Shown: positions 18,744 through 31,160 of the stretch, one piece after another
Position numbering within the stretch: position 1 is the stretch's first letter
Layout of the letters: each line of letters begins with the position of its first letter
DNA from: Brachycybe producta
Taxonomy: Eukaryota; Arthropoda; Diplopoda; Playtdesmida; Andrognathidae
Assembly: GCA_036925085.1 (NCBI GenBank)
Contig: JAUPFP010000009.1
Coordinates: forward strand, 4,946,233 to 5,010,232
Length of the DNA stretch: 64,000 nt
Direction of reading: 5' to 3'
Made by a program: the position numbers and the translations under genes
The notes under the pieces: generated by a model
What the model was told of the DNA's origin: nothing
What the model saw: the letters and a program-made list of their open reading frames with translations, nothing else
The model's database searches: none

Positions 18744-21700
18744 AACGGTCTGTAATGTGCAAGTGGTATGGGTCCGGACCAACGGTCAGAGATTTCACTT
18801 CGGGAAAAGTGATCGATGGTGGTGTCTCTCCAGAAACAAAACTAAACGAATAGCGATGTAGTATTGACGAGAAGAACAAAAATAGTTCCATTCGAGCAAG
18901 TGAAGCTCCGATGCAGGCTCGTGCACCTTTTTGAAAAGAAAAGCAACAACAAATTTTAATGAATTTCCAAAAATTTGCAAAAGAGAAAATGTTCGATTTC
19001 TTATTATAGGTTAATGTTCATAAGGTGAAAAGGTTTAGTTGTATTTTCATTTAGGTGAAACCATGAAAGATCATTTAAGAATATTTGGTTTAGGCAAATT
19101 CGTTTAGGTGAACTGCCTTGATATGAAAATGGTTTCCTAGCTCCTTTCCAATTGGTAAACGGTTTCCACTGTACTTTACATAATAATTATGATATCTTTT
19201 AAAATAAATTATAATTTAATTACAGTCTCAAAAAAAGAACAAATTTGTCATTTTTTTTCTTCGACCAAATTCATATATTAAAACAAAATTCTATTATTAA
19301 TATTTCGAAATTGCTATAAAAACGTTTATTTTCAAAGATATCATCATGAAAATGCATTTATGCTCGTACTATTGCAGTTCAAATTCGTACCAATTAAGAA
19401 TGGTATCAAGTATTCCGGTTTTTCCACTTTGCCGTCAGATGTTATGAACCGTTCCGGACGAAAAACCTCCGGATCACCCCAGAGTTCTTTTTCGTTATGG
19501 ATGGCACGAATGTTTGGAAAGCAGAGTGTGTTTTTAGGAATGTCATAACCAGCTAGTTTTGTGTTGGTTGTGACACGGTGCGGTAAAGATAACGGTAGAA
19601 TTGAAGCATAACGATGAATTTCCAATATGGTGGCTTCGGTGTACGGCAACCTAAAAGACCGGCGTAAACATTTTTATGATAAGACATAACACAATACGAA
19701 AAACATTAAAAACTTAAGTTACCCATTGGCTTGATTACAGAAAAAGTCATAAAATTGTGACAATCATAGCATATGATATATATTAGGCCCTACAAGCTGC
19801 TGTGATATTTATTATTCTGTACACTATTAGTCATTGGCAGTCATATGACAATATTTGTCATACAAATATTATTTAATTCGCTTGTGTGACTGTTACAATG
19901 TAATAAGCTACACATGATATTTGACTGTCACATGACAGTCGTATTGTCTTTCTGTAATGACACCACTGCTTATTAGAAACTAGAATAGTAAGCGAATGAG
20001 CTAAACTTGTTTTTTTTTGTAATGATATCTTTTAAAATAAACAATTTTATGAATGTTTGAACTGCTCAGTTTTCCCGTTTCTTTTCAAGTCAGTTATAAA
20101 AAGTTCATTTTGAAAGATTTAAGTTAAATTTAAGTTAGCCAGTTTATTAAAAAAACAAACTGCAAGTGCAAATCGAAAGTTTTTTTTAGAAACTAGAATA
20201 GTAAATAAATGAAAGAGCTAAGGTTTTTTTTATAAAATCTTTCAAAATAAACTTTTTTTTACGAATGTTTGAACTAGTCAGTTTTTATTTTTCATTTCAA
20301 GTTGGCTGAAAAAACATCAAATTTCGATTTTCAAATTGCAGTATAAAAAGTTTATTTTGAAAGATATTATGAGAATGAGAACAACTTCACATAGAAATTA
20401 AATGTTAGAAACCGTAGAAACTAGAATAGTTAATGAAGAATTATTTTTACAATATATATTAAAAATACCACCTTTTGAAGTTGTTGTAAAAACATTAAAT
20501 TTAGTCTTTCAAACTGCATAATAAAACGTTTATTTTGAAAGATATCATGGATTTTACTTTTGTATTTCAATATGAAACTTCAAATTTTCTTTTTGTATAA
20601 AAAAAGGATTATTAAACTTTTTTTAAAAAAAAAATATTTACTGAGTTATATCCGAGTAGTTCGGTAATCGGCTACGTCCGATGATTGTTTCTAGTTCGTT
20701 TTGAACTTTCTTTTGAATATTTGGCCATTTCGCCATGTATAAAAAGCCCCATTCCAAAGTTGTCTTTGAGGTTTCGATGCCGGCCATCAACATGTCCAAA
20801 ACGGTGCCCACAAGATGTTTAACTACAAAAAAAGACAGGCAATTAGAAATCGGGACAAACAGAAGTTGGCTCAGCCCTTTTTATGACGAACGCAACTTCT
20901 AATTGGTTGGTTATGTAAGTCTGACGTCACATGCTCCGCCCTTTTCAACGTCGAACCACACAATAAACCAATTAGAAGTAGCCGGTCGTCATAAAAAGGG
21001 TGGACAAACAACTTTAAGCAGACGATGTTTAGCTGATTAGATTAGCTTAGCTTAGCTTAAATTTTTGTCTATAAGAAGTTTATTTTGAAAGATATCAACA
21101 TGAAAATACCACTTAAGTGATTGAGCTACAATTCTAGTTTCTAGAACATTTTCTAGTTTATTTTAATTTTGCTATTGAAAGACAGAATTATCCTTAGTTC
21201 GAAAATCACCTTTACACGTAAAAATATTAAATTTTGTAATAAACGGTTTTCACTGTATATTATTTTATAAACGGACTTCAAAACTTGTTTTCGTCGTTGT
21301 TTCGAAGTTAAAAGTCTCACTTTGGTACGGATGGTTTCCTTTTGCCATCGTGTCTTTCTTTTTGAAGATTTCGGCTAAGTAGGCATCAATGAAATTTCTT
21401 GGTTCATTTTCAGCTTTGAATGTTACTCTGTGTACTTCGATTTCCTTTTCTAAATAATTGTGGATTTCTTTGGAGATTCGTATTAGTTTTTTGAATTGGA
21501 AAATATCGCCCGGTAGGAATCGTAAAATGGGGCATCCACTGAGTGGCAAAGCGTTTGGGAGTGTTTGAAAATGATCCTGAATTAAGTCGACAATTTTGTT
21601 CATTTCTGGATCGTCATATCGATATGTGTTTCCTAGAATGAAAAAAACATGTTAGAAAATTAAAAACATTTGAAACATTTAAAATATAGAAATTTAAAAA

Positions 21701-23605
21701 GCAACTTTAAGACGAAAATTTAAATTATTTTAGAAACTAGAAATAGTAAGTGATTGAGCTTAACGTATTTCGATCTTGATTGATTGATATTTTTTTAAAA
21801 AATTCATATTTTTGAGGATGTTTGAAAAAAAAAATAGCAAATTCTACGTTTTTTTAAAACAATTTTTATAATTCTGAAGTGACAATTTGTAATTTTTTTT
21901 TTCTAAAATTATTCATTATGAATTGCTAACATATTTTGAATTTCCTCTTAAATTTGTTTCTAAAAAAAAAGGTGACTGAACAGTTGTCCACATTTTGATT
22001 AAATCTACCAGAAGAAAAAACTCCGGTTCTGTCTGAACTTACTTTTCAAGAAAAGTTCGTAGTTTATTAGGAGTTTTTATTCAGTTTTTGAGGACTTTTG
22101 AGGATGTTAAGTACAGACTTAACATTTCATTTTAAAGTTTTAATGGAAATGAGTCAAAGAAAATGATGAAAATGAACTGTCTAAACAAGGCTTTTGTCTT
22201 TTAATGCCTATGACACACTATCCTTCCTAGCCTTCCAGCGCTGGACGAATGATAGTTTGATAGATTTCGAGTGTCGGATGCCGATCGAGCGTCCAACGTT
22301 CAACATTGGAAGGTATTGGGAAGGCATTCGAGCAGGTGTCCGTTTCCTTGTCTCCATCTAACATTGGAATGTGTTCACCCCAACATTCGTGACTCGGAAC
22401 CAATGGTGGACACATAGTCTGACCGGTTCATCAATTGCGAATGTGCAAGTGTCCAACTTTGCAAATGCTGGAGGCAATTGTTGGAAAGTCAAATATGGGT
22501 ACAATGTTGGATCCAACGTTGGACACGTAGGTGTTATCGAGTTCACAATTGACAAAAAAATCAACACAGACAGATGAACAGCAATTATACCTGTCACAAC
22601 ACTCCACAGAACATTCAATATCGGCATAAAAAGCAAATTTTTCATTTCAACTGGTTTCTCTTTTTTTGCATCGAGAATATCAAAGAATTTGGAGACTTCA
22701 TCCGAAATGACCATTTCCATTGAAGTTTTACCAAAACCTAGATTACGTAAAAATTGGACTGTCATTCTTCGCTTTTCTTTCCATAATGGTCCATCAAGGG
22801 TAACAATATCTACAAAAAAAAAATGATATTCGTTTGTCAACACAAGATTGGTTGGGGGCAAAATGAAGAGAAAATTGTATATGTTTTAGAAACTAGAATG
22901 ATAATCAATGTTGCTATCTTTTAAAACAAATTTTTTTAACGTAAGGTTGAAAATGAACCATGTGACTAAACTTGCCACCTTTTCCACCTTTGTGGAGGAC
23001 AGTCCTCCATTTGGAAGAAAGGTCCTGTGGCCAGGACCGTACTCCACAAAGGCAAACATGTCCCCTCCACACAATAAATTGTATAAAAACTTAAATACGT
23101 TCGTGGAGGACGGTCCTGGCCGGAGGACAGTTCTTCCGAATGGAATTGTCCTCCACAGGTTGCCAGGCAAGCCTACGTTTTGGCGATTATTTGTGCTTTT
23201 TGTTTCATTTTAAAATGCATCCCCTCCCCCATATTTTTGTCAAGTGGAAACAAGGGCCTTACCATTTTTTTTCGACACTTGATTGATTACGAATGAATTT
23301 GGTCTGCCAGAGAATATCTCGGACTGTCCGATGAGCGCCTCTTTCGCCACTTTCCAGTCGTTGAGTATTATGAAACGAATTTTTAAGAACCGCAGTGAAA
23401 ATAAAGGTCCATATATTTTAGAAAACGCGGTAAACTTATCGACATCGCGTTCGTTTATTTCTAAATTGCCAAGGATTGGAAGACCATTTGGACCCGGTGG
23501 AAAGTTTTGTGGCCGATTTTGAAACGTTTTCCATATGTAATAGCAAACTAGTGCTAATAGTGTGGTTACAATGAAGCCACTTGTGGAATCAAGACTGTAA
23601 AACAT
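18739..23605 (-). CDS. Cytochrome P450, CYP2 clan, gene B (6 exons, complete)
   Basis: This is a tandem paralogue of gene A in the same orientation. Exons are 23605-23263, 22809-22591, 21632-21321, 20822-20642, 19650-19391 and 18926-18739. All borders are GT-AG with phases 1,1,1,2,1, giving 1503 nt (500 aa plus TAA). Exons 2, 4 and 5 have the same lengths as in gene A (219, 181 and 260 nt). The first in-frame ATG is at 23605; seven codons further upstream there is only a GTG. Motifs are an N-terminal membrane anchor, hinge FPPGPNGLPILGN, intact C-helix WxxxR (W124, R128), AGIET at 305-309, EIHR at 362-365, FRPERF, and heme loop FLIGARACIG with Cys443. It is predicted to be a functional ER monooxygenase with unknown substrate. 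A MITE sits immediately upstream of the exon 4 acceptor. Confidence 0.93.
19974..20560. repeat. Cluster of 'GAAACTAGAATAGT' fold-back repeats in gene B intron 4
   Basis: At least three units start with 'GAAACTAGAATAGTAA' and contain 'AAAATAAAC' or the inverse 'TTTATTTTGAAAGATAT'. Related pieces occur near 4390, 21064, 21735, 33725, 45350, 59110 and 61960. This is a dispersed AT-rich MITE family of unknown class. Confidence 0.5.
20835..21006. mobile_element. Truncated ACAGG MITE in gene B intron 3
   Basis: It begins ACAGGCAATTAG and runs through the family core, but the far end is lost. It starts only 13 bp from the exon 4 acceptor (exon begins 20822 on the minus strand), so the likely branch-point region lies within the element. 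Confidence 0.7.
22200..22560. repeat. GC-richer repeat in gene B intron 2
   Basis: Recurrent 'CCAACGTT', 'CAACATTGGA' and 'GTCCAAC' palindromic words in both orientations suggest a fold-back MITE. Ends are not defined. Confidence 0.4.
22985..23165. repeat. Fold-back repeat in gene B intron 1
   Basis: 'TGTGGAGGACAGTCCTCC' and 'CCTGTGGCCAGGACCGT' recur inverted at 23100-23160 ('GGAGGACGGTCCTGGCCGG', 'TTGTCCTCCACA'). It is a small palindromic element. Confidence 0.5.
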
Positions 23606-23664
23606 TTTCCATTCAAATTCGTTCACCGACTAAAATCAAAAATAAACTTTCCTTTCCAGTTGTA

Positions 23665-23673
23665 TTTTATATA
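23665..23673 (-). promoter_or_regulatory. Putative TATA box of P450 gene B
   Basis: On the minus strand the sequence reads TATATAAAA, about 60 bp upstream of the gene B start codon. If transcription starts about 30 bp downstream, the 5' leader would be about 30 nt. The position is plausible for a TATA promoter, but the region is AT-rich, so this is only a candidate. Confidence 0.4.
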
Positions 23674-23811
23674 AGCTGACTATTTATTTTGTGATAGGAC
23701 AAGAGGCTTGTATATAAAAATTTTTTATTGACCTTGATTTGATTCATTATCTGCAGTTTGAATGGTTTTTACAGAGTAGGTTGTGCACCTTTTTTATGAG
23801 GGAGAATAATT

Positions 23812-24270
23812 GTTCGCATTTAAGCATGATTTACATGGTGCCACTTTTGACGGGAGTCATTGGCTTTTTTGTTGCCAGCTTCTAACTGATAAAGTCGCTT
23901 GTGTTAAACCGTTTACCGCGGTGCTGCTAAAAAGTACAAAGTCGCGAGCGTCGCGCAAGGGCAGTAGTTCAATAATTCGCCAATTGCTCGCAGATTAATT
24001 AGCTATACTGTGCTAACATGGCGCTTCTTTGAATTGAAAAGCTGCTATGAAAATCAGCCAGCTAGTCGCTGGATGCGAGCGATATAAAGTTGGACATGTT
24101 CAACTTTACCGAGCGACCACTGGACGCCACAAAAGTCAAAATTTTAAATGCTAGCAAATAAAAGGAGCCGCGTCTTTAGAAGGTTTTTTTTTACCAGCGA
24201 ATTCGCTAGCGAATTTAGAAACCTGTCCAAAGCGAACAATAAAAGTAGCACCGTGTAAATCTCGCTTTAC
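23812..24270. mobile_element. Fold-back MITE upstream of gene B
   Basis: 'GATTTACATGGTGCCACTTTT' at the left and 'AAAAGTAGCACCGTGTAAATC' at the right are inverted. The interior has 'TCGCTAGCGAA'-like words. It starts about 200 bp upstream of the gene B start codon. Confidence 0.55.
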
Positions 24271-25440
24271 TCAGGAACTTTTAAAATTAGTGATGTTTCG
24301 ATAGCAATATTAATGATGCAGCTTGGGGGCCACAGACTCTGCAACCGCAAGGGGGGCGCAGGAGGTTTTGGGGCGCAATTAATGTTGAGAGTATTAATTA
24401 GTAAGGCAACCAGAAAAAAAATGCACTTTTAGTAAAAAAAAAAATGTTTGTTTGAGTCTTTATAAGGCTATGCTAGAGGCTGGTTTCACCATTGAATTCT
24501 AGCCTCTAACCAGGTTCTGTAAAAATTGGGAGTGGAGCGCATGGAGGATTTTTGCTTCCGTGCGCCAAAAACCTGGCTACGGAACTGAGCGATAGATCGA
24601 TTGGTTGAGCAACCGGTAGTACTATGAGTTGTTTGAAACCACATTTTAATCTTAAGATTTTACAATGAACAATTTTCTTGGCTTCATGCCTTTTTCGCCT
24701 CCAGTCCAATCATGACGCCTCAGTATAATCTAACTTCGTAATATTGAGCAACTGAAGTTTGCATTCCTTTTATGGTTTTTTGTTTACTGAAAATATATGT
24801 AGTTTGCCTTGTCCATGCCCCGGTCTCATGATGAGAATGCATTTTTACATGCTTGAAGTTTATATGTTTTTTTTCCCTCTTGGTCTGGTCCTTTCGGAAG
24901 TAGGGGTGGGGGTTTAATAGAGATTTCAATTCGTTTTAAGACGATACGGCTGACTAAGTAGACGGACGGACAATAAAGATGGGACATGTTCCATTTTTTT
25001 TCCCCACCGACCCGATTGTCGACGGTGAGACGGAGATCCTGTACTCGACCGTGGAAGCGCACACGAACTACTAATTAGTCGTGCAGTTTACAGTTTTTAT
25101 GTAAGTTTCTAGACGGTTGGTGCCCGCACGATGGTAGGCAACCACACACAAGCTCAACCACCGACAAATTGACGGGGGTCTTGTGCCTTTGCTTTATGTC
25201 GGCCTCAGACATCTGACAGACTGCCGGTTGTGTGTGCTGACCCTACTATAGTTCAGTTTGCCACCGATTCTCTGTCGTCTGTGCTCGCCCTTTTGAGTCC
25301 ACCTCATACAAAAAAAAAATCTATAATACGAAATAAATCCAAGGCCTCGTTTTTCTTTTTAAAACTATTTTCATAATGTGAAAATGCACAAATCAATTTT
25401 TAGATTTCTATATTTTGCTTCCTGTTTGGTTTTTATAAAA
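24271..25440. other. Spacer, no gene seen
   Basis: GC-richer patches at 24325-24375 and 24530-24605 ('GCGCCAAAAACCTGGCTACGG') look like old hAT-type MITE ends. No credible ORF. Confidence 0.4.
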
Positions 25441-25443
25441 GAA

Positions 25444-25850
25444 CTAGTGGGGTAACCCGTCATAAATGACGGGAGCGAAACTGACAGGCAATTGTGCCCA
25501 GCATTAGAATTTGTTTTCCTCCGCGCTTTTATGACGTCAGACCAAGTAACAAAACCAATTAGAAATTGATGACGTTCATAAAAGGGCTGAGCAAAAGAAA
25601 TTCTAATGCTGGGCACAATTACCGGTGATAAACTGTAGTTTAATTTTGCTGCTATTATCCCCTCTCCTTTTTATATTTGAAAGAGAAAATGAGTTTTTCA
25701 TTTTTTCTGGTGTGCGCATGCGCGTCGTTTGTTCCATTTTTACTCCTTTCATTTCAATTTCAGTCACCCCTCCCACTGTTTCCCCCTCCACGTTTCTCTC
25801 TCTCCCCCCTTCTACACTTTCCAACCTTTTCCCCTCTCCAAAGCTAGTAC
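25444..25850 (-). mobile_element. Helitron-like non-autonomous element, copy a
   Basis: On the minus strand it ends with the hairpin CCCGTCAT/ATGACGGG, then TTACCCCACTAG followed by T: a 3' hairpin about 10 nt before CTAG, inserted next to T, as in Helitrons. The body has 'GTGCGCATGCGCGTCG' and pyrimidine-rich segments shared with 42222-42734. An ACAGG-group MITE is nested at 25484-25626. The 5' end is truncated. Confidence 0.6.
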
Positions 25851-26879
25851 ATTATAAATGAGGTGACCATATTTTCAAAGTTAGAAGGAATTGATGTTGT
25901 AATAACATTATCAAATAAAATTGTAAAAACATTCTTACCATTTATTTTGACTTAAATTTGGCCCTGGCTTTGACTATATTTTGCACAAGTTGTTAATTAA
26001 CATACTTATCAGACAATTTTTTTTAAAAAAACTATGATCTTTACACACACTATTATAAAATTCCAAACAACTTACATGCTTAGAATTTACTCTTAATGAA
26101 ATTATTGCTTTTACTGTATCCACCATTTTCATGGGAGGAAACTTCTCTTCAGACCAAATACTGTTCATAAGACTAAAGATTCGTTGAAAAAGATTGCACC
26201 CAACTCACATTGAACTATATGAGTTTCGCGTCAAGATGGCGCCACCCAAGTATCAAGTATCAACAGTTGGCCATACTCTATCCTCAAACTAAAAATTTAA
26301 ATGTGACGAACAGTTTTTGAAGTAAATTAAAAGGCACTAGAGGACAGGCACACATTTTTTGACTTTTGGTCAATTACTAGGACATTTTGAGTAAAAAAAA
26401 AATTTAAACCAGCTAGTACAAATGCGATATTTTAGGCATTCTTTCGGGACACTGGGACAAGCATTCTGAAAACGGTACTGTCCCGGTCAAACCCGCACGT
26501 ATGGTCACCTTAATTATAAAATGCTTTTTTTAAAACAATTTTAACACGAAAAAATATTTCGTTGCCTTCAATTCAAAGCTTATTAAAGAAATAAAAGCTA
26601 GAACTGATGCCATATTTGTGGTCTTTTTTTCCAAATGTATTTAGAATATGGAATTCTCTTCTAGCACAGAGTTCTGTTTTAGGATGAATTCAGTTTGATG
26701 ATTACGTCTGACCGTAACAACCACTTAGGATTGCGAATTATCCTCCTTTTGCCACATGGCTATCGAGCTGATTGCAGGTGTACCAAATATCGAACTGAAT
26801 TTCGTGTTAAACTGTTTCTATTGCATTTTGCTTGTGGTTTAAGTCGTACATGGTAGTTGATCCATTTGGGTATGTTTAT

Positions 26880-27250
26880 ACTCCAAATGTTGCTAAGCTT
26901 TGCAAGCTTTGAAGCTCCTAAAAATTAGCTCACCAAAGCTTAGCTTGTTCATACAAAGATGTGGTCTTGAAAACTTCAGAATATTTTCTAACCTTTCTAC
27001 CCTATAAAACAGATGCACAAAACAATAGAACCATTCCCCTTCTGGAAGCAAAAAAGGTGTGACTTGTTCGCCCCATTTGTGTATCCGTTTCTTGATTGGT
27101 GCTTTGAGTTGCCAAGCTTTGAAAAGTTGAACAATTTCAAAGCTAGTTTCATGCTCTGGCGAAGGCAAAAACCTGAAGCTCTGACGTCATTTTTGAAGCT
27201 TCGCAGGCTGTTTTGCTGCTTAGCAAGGGAGTATAAACCAACCCTAAGGC
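26880..27250. repeat. Dispersed AAGCTT-rich repeat, copy 1
   Basis: Inverted 'AAGCTTTGAAGC', 'TTAGCTTGTTCATACAAA' and 'GGAGTATAAACCAACCC' motifs mark a fold-back-like repeat. The second copy is at about 51795-52290 on the other strand. ORFs in it are not conserved between copies. Confidence 0.5.
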
Positions 27251-27349
27251 ATGTACTATATACTCGATGGTATGATACCTTCTTGACCTCAGACTCAGTA
27301 ATAATTGACAAAGCCACTACCTATTTCTCACTTTTGTCAAGAAATCTAT

Positions 27350-28600
27350 AATTTTTTCTTCATAAATATGTCTTCTTGGTTCAACAACGACATTATTTGT
27401 TGTTGGTCGGGTGGGGTTGTACAATATATATTAATACATTAATGCAGATTTTCATTCTAATCAATTTCTCACTTGACTTTTGTTTGTGTTACTTTTTTGA
27501 TGGCATGGTTGCCATGTGTGACACAAAACCACCAACGCAAAATTATTAGGTACAAATTCAAGAATTCAACATAGCACTTGAACAACATCAATTTGAACTC
27601 TCTAAATGGGGTTCGAACACGAAAAAAAAAAGACTGTTTATAAGTGATTACTCTTAAACAATTGATATTTCCGTGTTAGAACCCTACTTAGTGGATTGAA
27701 TTTGATGATATTAGGATCAGTTTTTTTCATCTTGAATTTGGTCCTTGTAAATTTGAATTTATTCTTGTTTCCAAACTATATCCATGGATACCATTGGTGG
27801 TTGTTATAAAATGTGGATCGAATTGATCAGAATACAATCTAGGTGGGTTTTTATAGGTCTTTATTGTGTTCATTTGTTGTCAAGCAACTGCATTGTCTTG
27901 TATTTTTTTTCTGGTATTTATTCTAAACTTATGTGGTTGAAATTCATATCTGTATGGAATTTTTATTATCATTCAATTATGAAATCACAGGGTAATGGTG
28001 TCATAGACACGTGGACATATAACAGGTTAGTTTATTATTGTAAAATATTAGTCTAATTACTAATTACTAATTAGTAATTACGTTAGTCTAAGTCAAGTTG
28101 AATATGGTTCAAATTCTATATGTAAACTTTCTGAACTCTTGACTAGGGGTAACATTACCGAAAATGTCATAACTTTTTGTTACAGTTATACCTTATGATG
28201 TCACTGCTTGTGCGCTATTATTTTATGACTATTACATTATGTTGTACATAGGTCAATGGCACTGTGGCAGTCACATGACATTATTTGTCATAATAATAGT
28301 TTGTCATTTATTTTTGTGACGGTTACCAGGTGATAAGCTAGATGTGACAATTTACTACCGTATTATATGACAGTCATATTTCTTTCTGTAATGATGCCCC
28401 AGGGTTATAACATAGAAAAACCTTAATTTATTCATGGGTGTTATTACAGTAAATTGTAGTATCAAAGCTCATAATTTTGTAATAGTCACAAAGGGAAATT
28501 ACAAAATAATGTTATTATAAATATTGTCATATATGAAATAATAGGACACAAGTAGTGACATCATAAGCTATGACTGTCTCAAAATTAATTGCAAAGAATT
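27350..28600. other. Spacer with dispersed repeat
   Basis: Positions 28165-28400 share 'GGCAGTCACATGACA', 'TATTTGTCATA' and 'TTTCTTTCTGTAATGA' with 19740-19985, an unclassified repeat family. Nothing else is recognised. Confidence 0.45.
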
Positions 28601-28605
28601 TTTCT

Positions 28606-29004
28606 TAGAGGTGGCACGAATCCTAAATTTTCTCGATTCGTAATCCTAAAAGGTTCTCGAATCTCGAATCTCTGGAATCCTTCATATAAGAATCCTATAT
28701 TATTTATTAAGAAGATACAAATAAATGAAATAATATTAAATATTAAATTATTAATAATAAAAAAAAAACAAGTGTAGCACTCAGGGTCGCTGCCACAAGG
28801 TGATGATATTGTTGATCCGGGTTGTGCTTGTTAGTGAACGCTTTGGACGTCAATGGAGTTAAAACTAATTTTACCAAAGTTCTTTAACAGTTTTTTTAAG
28901 TTAAGATTCGAAAGACGCGAAAGACTAAAAAATGGTTCGAGTTTTCGAATCTCGAATATTTTTCAAGATTCGTGGGATTCGAGGATTCGAATGGCCCATC
29001 CCTA
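28606..29004. mobile_element. hAT-like MITE with TAGAGGTGGC / GCCCATCCCTA ends
   Basis: Arms carry 'CGAATCC', 'CTCGAATCTCGAAT' and 'GGATTCGAAT'. Flanks ATTTTTCT and ATTTTTTT match 7 of 8. The right end recurs at 41755-41899. Confidence 0.6.
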
Positions 29005-29331
29005 ATTTTTTTATTTCCATAAGTAGTGTGTTTCCATAAAAATAATAATAAAAAAATGGTTCCGATAACCGACATTCCGATAATCGACGCTTTACTATAA
29101 AATATCTTTCAAAATAAATTTTTTTGGCATTTTTTGTCACCAACATGGATGTGAAAAACGAAAATTGTCTTCCTAATTTTCATAAATTTTATTTTAATAA
29201 TATATTATTTTATTCATTCGTAATGTTTAGTTATTAATATTTATGTTTGTATTTTTTAAGAATATATTATATTTTACTATTTTATGTTATATTATTTATT
29301 ATTTTATATTATTTATTATTTTATATTATTA

Positions 29332-29362
<31 letters not shown>

Positions 29363-29792
29363 ATTTGTTCCTATTATTAATTTTATCTATAAACGTTTTT
29401 TTTTCTTGCAAGTTTCAAGTTAATTTTGAAACTCTTTTAAATGTTGCTTCAAAACAAAATTGTTTTCCTGATTGTTTTTCTTCATCATTGTAAACGTGTA
29501 TGTCTTGCTTTTTCCGACACATTGTTCAAATATGTTACGGAGTATTCAGTTTATAATTGAATATTGAAGTATTAAGTTTCCATGGCAACCAAATTGTAAA
29601 CAAAATAAATCAATTTGGAAAATAATAATTGTATTAGTTGAATGTAAATTCACCAGATGGTGTTTTTTTTTTCTCTAAAAAAATAATAATAGGAAGTCTA
29701 GTGGAAAATTTCAACAGGAAGTTTAGAATTTATGTTACTCATTTTAATTTCATTTATTTAATTTAATTGGTTTTTTTAAATTTTAAATATAG
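29005..29792. other. AT-rich spacer with (TTA)n tract
   Basis: Positions 29200-29390 are almost pure A/T with a (TTA)n run. This lies upstream of the candidate exon at 29793. Confidence 0.5.
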
Positions 29793-29901
29793 GCTTGAAG
29801 ATAAAATGGCAAATCAACAACTTAATAGTTCTGCATTTTTGCACGAATCTGGCAGCACTGTTTCTCCCACTCAAATGAGACATCAAAAAATGGAAAAACA
29901 G
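29793..29901 (+). CDS. Candidate coding exon, possibly a first coding exon
   Basis: The segment is bounded by a good acceptor (pyrimidine-rich, TATAG) and a donor (CAG|GTAATA). An ATG at 29806 gives 32 codons in frame to the donor (phase 0), starting MANQQLNSSAFLHESG. The composition (Ser, Gln, polar) looks like a disordered N-terminus. The frame is also open back to the acceptor, so it could be an internal exon. I found no partner exon in the window and do not recognise the protein. Confidence 0.35.
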
Positions 29902-30476
29902 GTAATAAATGAATGTTTTTTTAACCTTGAAATTATATTTTTCAGTGATTGGTAGAATTAATGCATTTATTTCATTTGTTTATTATTGTGAATTTTTCTT
30001 TGATGTTTCTTTAATGAAGTAAAAATAATTATTCCTTTTTACAGTTAAAGAGGCTGGTTAGAGGTTAAGTTAACCTTTAACTCTTAATTTAGCTGTGTTT
30101 TAAATTTAGATGAACTTTAACCTCTTAAGTTTAATTGAAAAAAACAAGATAAATTTATTAAGATGAAAGTAACTCCATGTTAGAACAAAAAAAAATGCCC
30201 AAAGTGAGTGAAGAATCGTCTGTCTGCTTTTCTACTATTTAATTGTAAGTATAGATAATTAAATCATGAATATTCATATCTACAATTGTATTGCGGATAC
30301 CATTAATTGAATTATGAATAGTCATAATTCGACCATTTCGACATGAATGTCCCACCATAGTGACGATGTATGGTTCGACCACAAGTGCAGAAGAAAAAAA
30401 AAACCTTTACAGGTGTACATTTGTATTTTTCTAACAGTGTCATAAGTTTTGTTAGGTGTGCCACACAATTTTTTAG

Positions 30477-30683
30477 ACAGGTAATTAGAAATCGGGACAT
30501 ACAGAAGTTGGCGCCGTCCTTTTTATGACGACCGGCAACTTCTAATTGGTTTGTTGTGTGGTTCGACGTTGAAAAGGGGCGGAGCATGTGACGTCAGATT
30601 ACATAACCAACCAATTAGAAGTTGCCGGTCGTCGTAAAAAGGACGGAGCGAACTTCTGTTTGTCCCGATTTCTAATTGCCTGT
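30477..30683. mobile_element. ACAGG palindromic MITE
   Basis: Ends are ACAGGTAATTAG and CTAATTGCCTGT. Flanks are T-rich 'TTTTTTAG' runs on both sides, probably an expanded target duplication. Confidence 0.75.
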
Positions 30684-31018
30684 TTTTTTTTTTTAGAGAT
30701 TATACATTTTATTTATTTAATCTGTTATGCCTAGTTTCCACTGGGGTGAAATTTTGAACTTTTTGAAGATTTCAACTGTTGAAAAATTGAACGCACGTGG
30801 CCTTTGCCTATGATAGTGATTTGGCGGGGACCACGTGTCTTCCGTTTTTCACCAATTGAAATCTTCAAAAAGTTCAAATTGTCACCTTAGTGGAAACAAG
30901 GCCTTAATATAATTTAATATTTTCAAATATAACTTCATTGAAAAATGACTTTATTACTAGTGGTTTCCAAAAGGTGTTCAAAAAAGTTTGACAACCACTA
31001 GTGTTACATGTTTTGAAG

Positions 31019-31160
31019 ACAGGAAGTTCTGCCCAGCACTATGATTTTGTTTCCCTCCCCCCCCCCCCCCCGGCCCTTTTTTCTAATTGGTTGATATTTG
31101 GTCTGACTCTCATAAAAGGGCGGGGCAAACGAAATGTTGGTGCTGGGCAGAACTGTCTTG
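31019..31160. mobile_element. ACAGG-group MITE, short subfamily
   Basis: The arms ACAGGAAGTTCTGCCCAGCA and TGCTGGGCAGAACTGTCTTG are flanked by the perfect 10-bp duplication TGTTTTGAAG (31009-31018 and 31161-31170). An internal poly-C run has expanded. Confidence 0.75.

Noticed and set aside
22358..22861. 167-codon minus ORF as a separate gene
   Set aside because: Its first part is exon 2 of P450 gene B; the rest is read-through into intron 2.
23606..23626. Upstream GTG start adding seven residues to P450 gene B
   Set aside because: Nuclear animal genes rarely start at GTG, and the ATG at 23605 gives a normal anchor.
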